DNA of 64,000 bases from Acipenser ruthenus. Its lineage: Eukaryota > Chordata > Actinopteri > Acipenseriformes > Acipenseridae. Positions 26,015 through 36,408 of the stretch are shown here, piece by piece. Numbering within the stretch: the stretch's first letter is position 1; each line of letters begins with the position of its first letter. The DNA lies in the NCBI RefSeq assembly GCF_902713425.1, contig NC_081193.1, forward strand, positions 86,200,514 to 86,264,513. Reading direction: 5' to 3'. The notes under the pieces are model-generated. The model was not told the DNA's origin. It searched no databases and was given only the letters and a program-made list of their open reading frames with translations. The translations under genes and the position numbers were made by a program.

Positions 26015-26520
26015 CATTTGTTACAGGACGCGGCACCTTTAAGGTAATTTCAAATTACAATAAAACAAAATGATGCGTTGTTAAGTGTGGGTGAATGCGT
26101 TTCCGTCATTGTAAATATTCAAATACCAATTTGACAGCTCCAAAGCCATTTTAATAATAATTTGCATTGTGCAGCACTTTGTTACAACCTCAACTAGAAC
26201 CGTACTTTCATATTCTGAGTGATGCAAAAACAAATGTATTAACAGCATTCTTTGCAAACTATTCAACACGATATAATAAATAAATAATCGCCGTTAATCA
26301 ACTGATATTTACCTGAACCAATGGTCTTAATAACCCCGTTAGTCTTGAATACCTCCTTTGCAGCAAACTGTGCATCTTTCCCGTGCACAGTAAAATAATC
26401 ACTGCGATCAAACAGCCTGACAGTGGTGTCGGGTTTTTCAGGCATGGAGAAATAAAAGCTGAGAAAGCCATTTTCTGCAACGCTATCCGTGGACAGGCTC
26501 TGTTTAGGTTGCACCGCCAT
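18246..26520 (-). CDS. msh2: DNA mismatch repair protein MSH2, exons 1-6 (5' part of gene)
   Basis: MSH2 pairs with MSH6 or MSH3 in the nucleus to recognise mismatches and small loops. Six coding exons with GT-AG borders are visible: 26520-26313 (ATG at 26520), 25117-24963, 23772-23494, 23159-23013, 18820-18671 and 18379-18246. Their lengths (208, 155, 279, 147, 150, 134 bp) equal human exons 1-6 except for one codon fewer in exon 1. The translation starts MAVQPKQ and keeps [61 protein letters not shown] and [18 protein letters not shown]. These cover the mismatch-binding and connector domains and the start of the lever domain, about 357 residues. The ATPase half (exons 7-16) is not found down to position 1, so intron 6 exceeds 18.2 kb or the gene is interrupted. 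All six exons are open and spliced consistently, so I read this as an active gene cut by the window. It lies just downstream of epcam on the same strand, as in mammals. Confidence 0.96.
18880..18964. repeat. Short direct duplication
   Basis: The segment CACAAGACACAGGGCAATAT plus TCACAGAGCATTTAC occurs twice, at about 18881-18915 and 18929-18963, in MSH2 intron 4. Confidence 0.85.
18977..19097. repeat. Dispersed repeat shared with 2015-2115
   Basis: Second copy, with GTGAGAATCTCATTTTAACA and GGGAATTCATTTTAAAAGAT, in MSH2 intron 4. Confidence 0.5.
19932..21198 (+). mobile_element. hAT DNA transposon, non-autonomous, with BED-like ORF remnant
   Basis: The ends are inverted: TAGGGGTCTACCTAAATCGT on the left, and a right end that reverse complements to TAGCGGTCTACTTAAATCAT. 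The 8-bp flanks CTTATATT and CTTGTATT form a target duplication with one mismatch, diagnostic of hAT. Within it, 20360-20548 encodes a 62-residue ORF ([20 protein letters not shown], then [20 protein letters not shown]). Its layout resembles the BED-finger N-terminus of Charlie-type hAT transposases and of CGGBP1, but the expected cysteines are lost. The rest of the transposase is absent. It lies in MSH2 intron 4. Confidence 0.8.
21681..22663. mobile_element. Nested MITEs (CTTTCACACAG outer, AGTGCTTAATTTGT inner)
   Basis: The outer ends are GGTGCTTTCACACAG (21681) and CTGTGTGAAAGGGTA (to 22663). Inside, AGTGCTTAATTTGT (21723) and ACAAATTAAGCACTG (to 22510) form a second inverted pair. I see no coding capacity. 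Two elements, one inserted in the other, are the simplest reading. Target duplications were not clean. Confidence 0.5.
25800..25945 (+). mobile_element. L2 LINE 3' tail
   Basis: Collinear with the L2 3' UTRs at 11.2 and 12.8 kb (TACTTGTACTGTGATCCTTG, then GTAAGTCGCCCTGGATAAGG). It is followed by AAATA and AAT microsatellite to about 26010. It lies in MSH2 intron 1. Confidence 0.85.
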
Positions 26521-26529
26521 GCTGCAATC

Positions 26530-26640
26530 TCCCGCCACAGAATGCTCACAAACACAGGGTCAAAGAGAAAAGGGAGTGTTGCCGCGAAAATTACGTGTTT
26601 ACGTCACGACGTTCTAGGTACGGAGGCACGTTAAACCACG
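26530..26640 (-). promoter_or_regulatory. msh2: MSH2 proximal promoter with E2F-like and CRE-like sites
   Basis: Just upstream of the MSH2 start codon lies a short CpG-containing stretch. On the minus strand it reads TGACGTAA (26606-26599), a CRE/ATF half-palindrome, followed about 10 bases nearer the gene by TTTTCGCG (26590-26583), an E2F-type core. No TATA box is evident. Mismatch-repair genes are generally known to be growth-regulated through E2F, so the arrangement fits. The role of both sites is inferred from motif and position only. Confidence 0.45.
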
Positions 26641-27364
26641 CCTGGCTGTCGGTGCTCAGAAAGCAAAAAATAAATAAGTAAATAAATAATTTAAAAAAAA
26701 AAAAAACGTGTGCAAAACGTTCTCAGTGCTGCTGTGTCAGATGAGTGTGTCTACAAATCTACACAATATTAATATATTAAGTATAGAAAGTTATAATGGT
26801 ATACCTAATTCATTTTCTAAAACAGGGCTCTTTGATTGACACACAGTTAACCCTTGGGTAGACTAATCTCATATGGGACGTGTTTATCGCTAGTTGAACG
26901 ATGTAGACATGTGAGCAGGTTAAATTAGGCATCTAACTAATGGGAAGTGCAGCTTGTATATATAGTAGATCAGGGACGATAGTTGCATTACAAATCAGTC
27001 AAGCAAGGGAACCATTTCTACAAAAGCATGATGTGCTGTTACGTGGTGCAGGTGTTTCATGTAGATAGGTTACATGCCAGGGTGCCTAAGAAATTGTGGG
27101 ACCTCCTTTGTACAAAAAAAAATACATTTATTTTGTTTTGATACATTTATTAAGTTAAGTTATACAAATCTATTAAAAAAAAACAACAATAAAACAATAT
27201 ATACCTATGTATAGGTGCATCTCTTAAAGCTCATTAAACTGGACACCTTCAACAAATGTATTTCTACATAGAAAAAGTTACGTCCCTTCTTTCCGTGGTT
27301 GCAGTAAGTAACAATTGTCCTTAACATCAGCTTCTCCTGCCCTCAAGACTTCCCACTCCTGAAA

Positions 27365-30300
27365 TTACGGATGTTCTTTATGCATCACTTCCATCTCCCT
27401 GTCCTACAAAGACAAAGAAAAAAGATACATCAGAGAAAAATCAAAAACAGTTCTTAACAGAATAAAGGAGTGTGTTTAAAAACAAAACTGTATTTATTTA
27501 AGAATGCTGTTGTAGGATAAACAGATGACACTATGATGTCTGTAAATGGAACCTGGAACGTGATGGCAAGAAACGTACCTGGGTTTTGTGGTACTGCTGT
27601 GACCTCCTTTTCTTTCTTGAAATAGCAAACTGTTGACAGAGAAAGATAAGGATGACAATCACTGTGTTTCACACTAAACCTTCCCAGTCAAACGTCATGT
27701 CGAAGCAATTTGCACTGAAAACAAAGGGTTCCTGTTTTTTGAATAATTACACTTCAAACGGTTACAGGTTGCTTACTGACACCCAGGTGTTTACACAACC
27801 TGTTTAAATCTGTTTTCCACTCATCTCATTTAAAAAAAAGGTCATGGCGACAGTCTATAAGCCCTTGCATTTAAAACTGATATGCTGCATATCTAATAAG
27901 TTTCATTGAAAGCCACCATAAAACAGAAATAAAACAGGTGCTGTATGTTTTATTGAATCTCCCACCCTCACAGGACTGTTCAGGTTCATGTTTGAATGCT
28001 ATTGACGCAATTGGATGAGTGCTGGTGGTCTACTGGTTACTTAGATTTCATAATCTACGTGAATACTAACCCGCAGAAGCAGCACAGCAACGATTGCCAG
28101 GGCAATGACCACAGTGGCAGCGATGACGCCCCCCATCACTCGATTCGTGGTGAATGTCGGGGGCTTCTCATCAACGTAGTAGATCATGAAGCTCTCGAAA
28201 TCCACCTGGGTTCCGTTCACGCTGGCAGTCAAGGTGTTGCCGGCATTCCTGAACAGCGTCATACGCTTCACCTGCACTCAGAAGGGGGCAGTCTGTTTAA
28301 ACTCAACAGCTAGCAGTCTTCACAACGATTAAGAGGTTTTTACAATCTGATGTACCTACATCTTTCTCAATATAGTACCCCACTGTGGCAATGTCCCCGT
28401 CGCCAGAGGCGTCGCTCTTCAGATCCACAACAACAGTGTGGCTCTCCCGTTCATACTGGAAGGGAAAGAACTGACTTGAAACACACCGCTAACTCATTTA
28501 AACAAATTAACCTGACAAATCCATCCATACAAATAACGTTGCTGTTATAAATCAAGATTATTTTCTTTACCAACCTTTGTGTAATATGTGTATTAAATGG
28601 AAGTACCGGTATATTCATACAAAGCCTCTGATATTATGTTTGTTGATAATAATAATAATAGCTAGGTAGGTAGGAACACCTACCTTTACATCAGTCACAT
28701 GCTTTTCATCCAGAAGATAACGCTGCGAAATGGTCTGAGTGATGGCTCTGTGGAAGATACAGAAAAGAAGTCTCTGAAGGTACAGCACTATGGAGCTTTG
28801 ATTCAATCAGAAAACACAGTGCCACCATTATTCACTATTTATTATGCCAACTAGTAAGGTCACTCGAACTTTCTAGAAGTGGTTACTGTATGTCATCTAT
28901 TTTGTCTTTGCATGTGTTTTAAATGATGGGCTTTTAAAAAACACAAGTTTTGTACTCATTCAATGGCGTGTTCAGTTGTGTCCTCCTTTGCTGGAAGTGT
29001 GATTGAATAAAGCTGTAAAATAGGAGTCTTATACCCCAGAGGAGAGAAAAATACATTGCAGCTGTGTTCAGTAATATATGCAGAAAGAAAACAAAGAAAA
29101 ACACAACCATAACCTCTGGAGACGCCATTCTCAACTCAAAAACAGCGCCTCTTAATAGCGCATCATCTACATGCTATTCGACGCGTTCACTGCGTGTGAC
29201 ATCAATGGCATCGCTCGGGCTCTACAGTGGAAACACAACCTGGCTCCTCCTAATCCACACCGGGCTGGCTGGTAGCGCCCTGGGCACGGCTCGCTTGTAC
29301 AGTGGAAAAGAGGTATTAAAGTACTGCTGTGTTTGTTGATGCATCCACCCATCAGTTTCCTACCCATGAGAACTTACGTCTTCACTTGGGTTTCATTAAG
29401 TGGTAACTGGACCTCCATGTGCTTGAGCTGGATCTGCAACCACCTGGGAAAACAAAACAAATCGCATTAACAAGCAGCTCGCACACAGAGCTCTGTTCAA
29501 GCCAACACAGTCATCTCACCCAACCAGAGGGCTCATGGGAAGACATTAGCATAACAAAGACATTAAGTACCAAATCCATTTTTCTTTGAAACAATCAGAC
29601 CACGAGCTGTATTTTTGTCACGATACATTCTGAATCAATATTATTTCACAGAAAAAAAATTAAATCCTTCATTCTAGCTACAAACTGCTGTGTCCTATTT
29701 TGAAGACAGTCAAGTCAGACGTGCCTGTAATCAGACCAGTGAATTTCATACAGGTTATGAAGCTCAACACATAGAAAATCAAGCTTTATCATCACTGGGG
29801 GGAGGAAAATACCAAGAAATTGATCATTTTTAGGCTTCAGTTTCTTATTTTATATTGTGGCGTCATAAAAGCATCTGAAGGGCTGTATTTGCCAAATTAA
29901 CAGTAACATTTAGACTTAACTTCTGCGGTTAACATAAGGTTATCATAACAATATATATATTTTTAAAGTCTTCTGATGGCTGCTTTAACCATATACTGTG
30001 CCACACAAAGATTTCAATGAACCACATGTGCAAACCCACATTTTACTAATGTGGGTTCATTTGTAAGCCAAATTACAAGCACAAACAAAACATGTACAAA
30101 CTATAATATGGATTCATTTAATTGAATTGATGGTTCTGTGAATTTGATCTTCTTTCAGAATGTCAGATTTGATAATGCATAGGTTATATCTACCTCTAGA
30201 AATGTTAAAGGTCCGTATTAATAATGCGCACGGAGTACCTACACAGTTTTAACAAGTTCGTTGCATTTCAGTCCTGAATCCCCCTTATCTGTTCTTCGCA

Positions 30301-33292
30301 CCCCTGCGCTGTTGACACACCAGCAGGTTTGGCTACCGGCACACTGCTTGGCTTTGAAGACACCGTTGGCCTCACAGTCAGGATCGTAGATGCCATCGTC
30401 GTCCACAAAGGCGTGTTCAGTAGGCTTCCCCCCTGAACGGCTGGATAATCCTTTCTGCGTTCTGAACACCTCCGCCTTCATCAGAAAGCATTTGGGAATC
30501 ACTCCAAAAGAGAAAAGAAACATGTTGAGGAGAAACATCTTCCAGCAGCCATTGCATCAAAAAGCAATCACTGTATCTCTTATGAGTCAGGTGATAAGGA
30601 AGCAGGAAATCTGAGGCAAAACCTAGGGTAGGGGCAGAAACCATTTCCCATTTCAATTAAATTGTTATTTAATAAGCATCGTGAAAAGCACAGGGGATGG
30701 CACTGCATTGCTTGTATTATATGCAATGTGTTTAGGAGAACAATTGCACCTGATGCAATACTCTTATATGTTGGGATAGTATGACACTTACAAGCATTGC
30801 ATTTCAGCACTTGCTTGCTTTTCTCTGCGACCATGGCGGTGCACTCACAGGACCCAGGGGTTACTTCACAGGTCGCCCACTTCATTGTGTTACACACGCA
30901 ACCTGCAAGAAAGGAAACAAAATAGAGTAAGTACATGAAAACGGTTGTACGTTGATCTGAGCAAACGGTCTGCAATCCCTGACGATGAAAAGATATCCCG
31001 ATTACTTTTCAAGGAACTGCTTTTCCCCAGCGGAAGAAAACAAACCCTAAAGTACATCAAAAATAAAAATAATTTAAATACAAGTTACTGGTAGATCTTA
31101 TGAGAGTTGATTTCTCACCAGCTACTAGGAACCGGACAAGTATTGATGGGCTGAATGGAGTTCGGAAAATGTGTTAATGTGCTTATAATCGTAATATAAC
31201 CTCCACACTGACAACAAGTTCCAGAATCTCTGGTACTTCCCTTTGCATCAGGTGTTTCATTAGGGGTAACCATTGGGTCTGGCGAGTGTACAAGATAATA
31301 ACATGAGTCCCAAATAGAGATAACCATAAAGGTGGTTATTTATAGAGAGTTGTGTAATTGCCTGACCCTTATGCTTATTCCTATTATACTACAAGTGGCA
31401 AGATATTCATGCAATGTTGAGGTTCATACTGGAACACTGTGCATTAAAGAAAAGGTATATACTCTATCATATAAGAGTAAACTGTTTACCGGTATAGGGT
31501 CAGAAAGTGGTACATCGTTAGAATGTGGTACCAAAACATCAGAAAACAGTATGCTGTCAAAAAGTGCTAAGTTTGTATTTCAAGTCTTTTAATACACGTG
31601 TCAGTTTTATTTTTTTCATCTTTCAATATATGCACTGATAACGGTACAGCCTACAGTACAATGTGAAGCAAGACAGTATTGAATAGGCTACTGATGTAGG
31701 CTTGCTTAAATACATACATTTCAGAACCATTAGTTGTGTTCATAAGTTGCTACAGACCTTAACATTGCATTAAAACAATATGGAGATTTAAACTCGTGGA
31801 ATCTACATTATTTTCAAATGTGTACATGTGATTGTGTTCCCTCATTTAAACAGATAGATAGAATATATAATAATTGTATTAAATGAGGTGTAGATGCATG
31901 CTGCCTGTGTGTATACCAAGGACTCAGCATTGGATATGTTATGCTGGCTATAGCTAGATATAAAGTGTGGAGATAAAATAGTGTTTGCAGTATACCTATT
32001 CATGCTAGGCGTGCAGGGGCGATGGGTAGAACAGTCAAGAAAAATGATATGAAAAGCATTTATTAACTAGCTAACACAGCGATCGGCAAAAACAAACTAA
32101 CAAAAATACTGCTCAGATTTATCGTTGTGATCTTAGTGTAGCCCCATACCTTTAAAGCCTATTGCACTTAAAATACACATCTCTTATGATAATAATTTTA
32201 AAAGATATATTGAGACCTTTTAAAAGTAGATCTCCAGACATACAAGGCTCTAATTAACCCTAAGAGGGAACATTGAGTCAAAAGTGCTGTGAATGACTAC
32301 TGCACAAATCACTATGAACAAGACACACTGCAGATCACACTCAAAATCGTATAAATTTAAAGTTTTAGATAAATCAATTTGTTGCTCATCAGTTTAAATC
32401 ACATAAATTTGCTGAATTGTGAACAAAATATATTATAAAGAACTTTAATGGGCCGGGCCAAACCGTTCAGATGGGCGTTTCCTTGTTTTCTGAGCTAAAA
32501 TCATTTGCTCTTGCCCGGGCAAGCGCAGTACATGGCGTACCAAGTTTTAACTCATACTGCACACGATGCAATAAAATCCAGATTAACAGGAATTATCATG
32601 GCAATTTATCAACAATACTACCAAACAGGGTTCTAGGGTTCAAATAAAACAGCCAATCAGAAATGTGAACAGAAATTGATTGTTCAGCTGCTAAAATGTG
32701 CCACAGACCATGGAACAGAAACACAGTCAACTGTTCAACTACTTAAATGTGAGAAAGAAAATAGATCTGTAGGTCAATACAATTCCTTCAAGGGTAATAC
32801 AAATCTATACATTTTAAATACAAAGCTACCTTAACTTTACACAACATGCTTGGAGAGGTTCACTTTGAAATTCATATTGTTGGTTAGGGTAATGCCCAAC
32901 CCATGTCTATTCTCTAGCAATAACTCAATTAATATTTACTGGTAAATATACTTTATTCAAGGTTTACTAAAAATAATAGTTACGTTTGCACACCTCTACA
33001 GTTAGCATTTTAATCTTTACATTTCCTTAAAAAAAGAACACTTAAAATTGACATGGGAAATTTAAGGTCTAAGACAGCCGTTTCATTAAATGCCCAAACG
33101 GATTTATGTGTTCCCTGAAATGGCTGCACGCTAATATTCCAATGAAGATAAAGATCCAACAAAATTTTGCATAGTTTAACTACCACATGCCTGCAACGCG
33201 CTTTTGGAAATCCGGTTTCTCTTACAGAACTCACCTTGTGCTGATGCTTCAGCCACCAGAGCCAGGGCCAGTAAAGCGCAACAGGATCTCAT
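27365..33292 (-). CDS. epcam: Epithelial cell adhesion molecule (epcam), complete, copy 1
   Basis: This is a type I membrane glycoprotein of epithelia that acts in adhesion and signalling. Nine coding exons are visible: 33292-33235, 30902-30792, 30501-30243, 29443-29378, 28747-28684, 28455-28360, 28271-28071, 27629-27579 and 27403-27365 (TAA). Together they give 945 bp, or 314 residues plus stop, the same length as human EPCAM. Order: signal peptide ([19 protein letters not shown]), a cysteine-rich domain beginning [11 protein letters not shown], a thyroglobulin type-1 domain with [14 protein letters not shown] and CWCV motifs, the C-terminal ectodomain ending [10 protein letters not shown], one membrane helix (about [20 protein letters not shown]) and a short basic tail (SRKKRR ... 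[10 protein letters not shown]). Exon phases fit at all junctions. Intron 1 is 2.3 kb. Being directly upstream of MSH2, as in mammals, it is the positional orthologue. Candidate minus-strand AATAAA signals lie at 27151-27146 and 27132-27127. Confidence 0.95.
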
Positions 33293-33454
33293 GTTCTTGC
33301 TGAAAGACGTGTCAGTTTTGTGAAAATAACCCTGGACAGCTGTCCTTCTCTTGGTCTATTTGCTGAACATCCTCAGTGAAATAAAGGAGTCCTTGTGCAG
33401 GGCACCCTATCCCATTCCTTGCTGCTCTCTTTGATCCCTCCCTCCCAGTTGCTG

Positions 33455-33490
33455 CTTGTGCTTTGTTAATATAATGAGGAGCAGCACTCT
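33455..33490 (-). promoter_or_regulatory. epcam: Shared epcam promoter motif, copy 1
   Basis: On the plus strand this reads TTGTTAATATAATGAGGAGC from 33463. On the gene strand it contains CTCATTATATTAAC, a TATA-like core. It lies about 175 bp upstream of the copy-1 start codon. Nearly the same string (TTGTCAATATAATGAGCAG, 40138-40156) stands about 165 bp upstream of copy 2, although the surrounding sequence has diverged. I infer a core promoter with a TATA-like element and a flanking conserved site. The transcription start is not known from sequence. Confidence 0.5.
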
Positions 33491-33900
33491 GGATCACCTT
33501 CTGGATCACCACAGTGGCTGTAAAGTGCCTGGACAACGCACTGCTGTTGTGGAAAAAACACAGCAGAGCAACGACACTTTGCAACTGGGGGCAAGCTCAG
33601 GATGTGGAACAAGACATATCTGAATACTGTAACACCTTGTTGTAAATAAATGTAAACAGAGACTTGGTGCTGTTCAGAAAGTCACCGATGGCTGCATTTA
33701 TTACAGCCAAGCTATTGCACAGAACTGATTTGTATAGCTCACCTTATGCATAGGGACTTAAACAATGTGGTTATTGTGATTAGGTGTAAACAAACAATTA
33801 CATAAAAAAACACACTTGGACTACGAGTTTGTACAACTCAGAAAAATAAATACACCTGTGATAGAAGCTTTATTCCTCTGCTAAAAGACACTAGCCTCCA

Positions 33901-34132
33901 GGAGGCTGTGTGGTCCAGTGGTTAAAGAAACAGGCTTGTAACCAGGATGTCCCTGGTTCAAATCCCACCTCAACCACTGACTCATTGTGTGACCCTGAGC
34001 AAGTCACTTAACCTCCTTGTGCTCGCTCCATCTTTTGGGTGAGATGTAGTTGTGATTCTGCAGCTGATGCATAGTTCACACATAGTCGTCTTGGATAAAG
34101 GCATCTGCTAAATAAACGAAAAAAAAAAAAAC
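33901..34132 (+). mobile_element. tRNA-derived SINE with MIR-like core and L2-type tail
   Basis: The tRNA-like head has an A-box-like TGGTCCAGTGGTT and a B-box GGTTCAAATCC. The core GTGTGACCCTGAGCAAGTCA plus CTTAACCTCC resembles the MIR/CORE-SINE segment. The 3' end TTGGATAAAGGCATCTGCTA resembles the tail of the L2 LINEs in this window, implying mobilisation by L2. It ends in poly(A). It lies between the two epcam genes. Confidence 0.85.
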
Positions 34133-36408
34133 ATACCAAGAGAATTCTGCCATATGGTCCTGCTACAGCTACAGGCTTGTATAGCGTAGGGCAAGTTGTA
34201 TATTTTATAAGTGTTACTGCATCAAGTGCCTAATATGACCACCTTTTGTCCTGAGAAGGACCAGAATCTGTCCATTCCAGCACCGTAACCGCTTTTGAAG
34301 ACATTCCTCAAAACAGAAATGCTGTTGCAAAAGTCCATTGAAGAACTCCCCCACATAAGCAAACACACGTTTCCCACAGACGCCACAGCCCTCTTGAGAT
34401 AGAAATTAAGGAGCTGAGAAGACAACATTGACGATACCGGTTCCTGGCTGTGAATCCGACAGAAGCATGCCTTCCTAGAAATCATTCCAATTGTTTTGTC
34501 AACGTCAACATACACAAGCTATACATAACAATAGTTTACGATTCTTTATAGGGAATAACCTTCCTAAACAAATCCTTCGGAGTGTCAAGTTTTGGTTTTA
34601 CTCCACAACCAATTGCAAGTCTAAAACAAATAAGAAGCAACTTAGAACTATTTGCAAGTCCATAAATCAAATGTCTGAGTTGTTTGTTACTGGTAACTTT
34701 ATTGGGGCATTTGACAATTGGGAGAACAGAATCTTGAGAATTGACTCCAGGAACTTTATCCTGATAAAAAATGACCATGGAGATTGATTATTTTTTCCTC
34801 TGTATATACTTATTTTTGTTTGTGCTTTACAATGCACCTCACTCAGCTTTACCTTTGTCATATGTGATGTTTATAAGTTTCCCATTGTAAAAGTATAACA
34901 AAGCATTGTGGAGAGGCTTGGTAAAGAATATTTTTAAAAAACATAACAAATTATAGTAAATGTTTTGTGTAACCATTGGAAAACTGCTGTGCTGAAACAC
35001 AGGAAAACACATACTGGAATAATAGGACTGTGGGCAAGTAAGTGCATGTAGGAAGCATATAGGATATAGTGTTGGTGCCTGGTGCCTCCTCGTAAGGAGA
35101 CTTTCAATTGTGTCTTTGTTACAGGTGGATTAAGACTATGCTACATTACTCCCCATAATCAAATACATCTTTAATTTATTTTATCAGCTGCTTGTCCAAC
35201 TGACTTCATGTGCTCTTCACAGTGAAAATTAGGCTTTTGAAATTCAAATTATGACACACGGGACATTCAACAGCAACTTGCATAGGGCCTGTAACAAACA
35301 ACATCCATAGATGTAGAAAATATCTAAAACTTAATTATATATTTGCAAACAACGTATTGTGTATTCTTTCATGAAAACAAAAACAGAACTGAAATAATTC
35401 AAAAACAAGAACCGCAGCATGCCCAGCAGCATAATCAAAAGGGTTTGTAAAAACTTTAGAAGGTTTCTCAGATGCGAGACTTTGACACTGGGGTGGTGCT
35501 GATCGTTATTTTCTTGAACAGAACCTGTTCTTGTTGTAATTTTCCTATTCCATTATGACCCTTCCCAGCCCAACAGAATCCAAAGCTGCCAATTCTCAGG
35601 ACAGCAGCATCCCTGGGCGGCTGCAGGTTAGCACAAGTTAACGTACAACGAAATTAGGGGCGGAGCACACACGTTGGCATTTTAATAATGCCCCCATTAC
35701 AAACTCTCAATCATATCTAGCACTACTAAAACAACTGTTTGTCACATAAGTATCGGTTTTGCTAAGGACTTAATACTACAAATGTTCCACCTTCTTTGGG
35801 AGTGTATAAGTTAGAGTTGATTTTTCTGTAAATGGGAAACTCAAAAACAGGTAGCACATTTTTCTTAAAGTCTGCCATCATCACATTAGTGGTCTCTTTC
35901 AAAGCATGCACTCAATGGCCAAAGTACCAGTAATCCAGGTATTACAGAAAGGAAACAAGACATTTTATAAAAGTTTATTGTTAAAAAAAAAAATTAAAAA
36001 ATCATCAAAATTCACATAGAACAATACCCTCTTTCCTATCCAACTGTACAGTTAAACAAAAAAAAAAATCCACTTACAAACTGACCTAATAGTTACGAAA
36101 CATTTTTATATTACAAAGCTTGATTGCATTGACCTACTTGAAACCTACATACCTAATGTCTGCACAAACATGAATTGACTTTTGACATTTCATAAACCAG
36201 AAAATGCAAATATCTTATGCATATAAATATTTGTAGTTTATAACAATGTGTGTTTAACATTACAGGTAAAATGCTACCCGGTACAAAGATTGAGGCAGCA
36301 CATTCAAGCAAACAACTCAAAATTAAACAATGGTGATTAATGCAAACACCTCTGCACACAAAACAGGGTCAAAACAAAATCCTCCAGCTCTCAATTCTAG
36401 TTTTTCCA
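34133..36408. other. Intergenic between the two epcam genes
   Basis: No recognised gene. The minus-strand AATAAA at 35979-35974 probably ends the copy-2 transcript, giving a 3' UTR of about 430 bases. Confidence 0.4.

Noticed and set aside
29160-29320. Possible MITE with CTACAGTGGAAA ends
   Set aside because: The two GTGGAAA-type ends are in similar rather than clearly inverted arrangement, and no target duplication was found.
34222-34515. 97-codon minus-strand ORF between the epcam genes
   Set aside because: No recognisable domain or splice structure. Possibly old repeat-derived, but not supportable as a gene.
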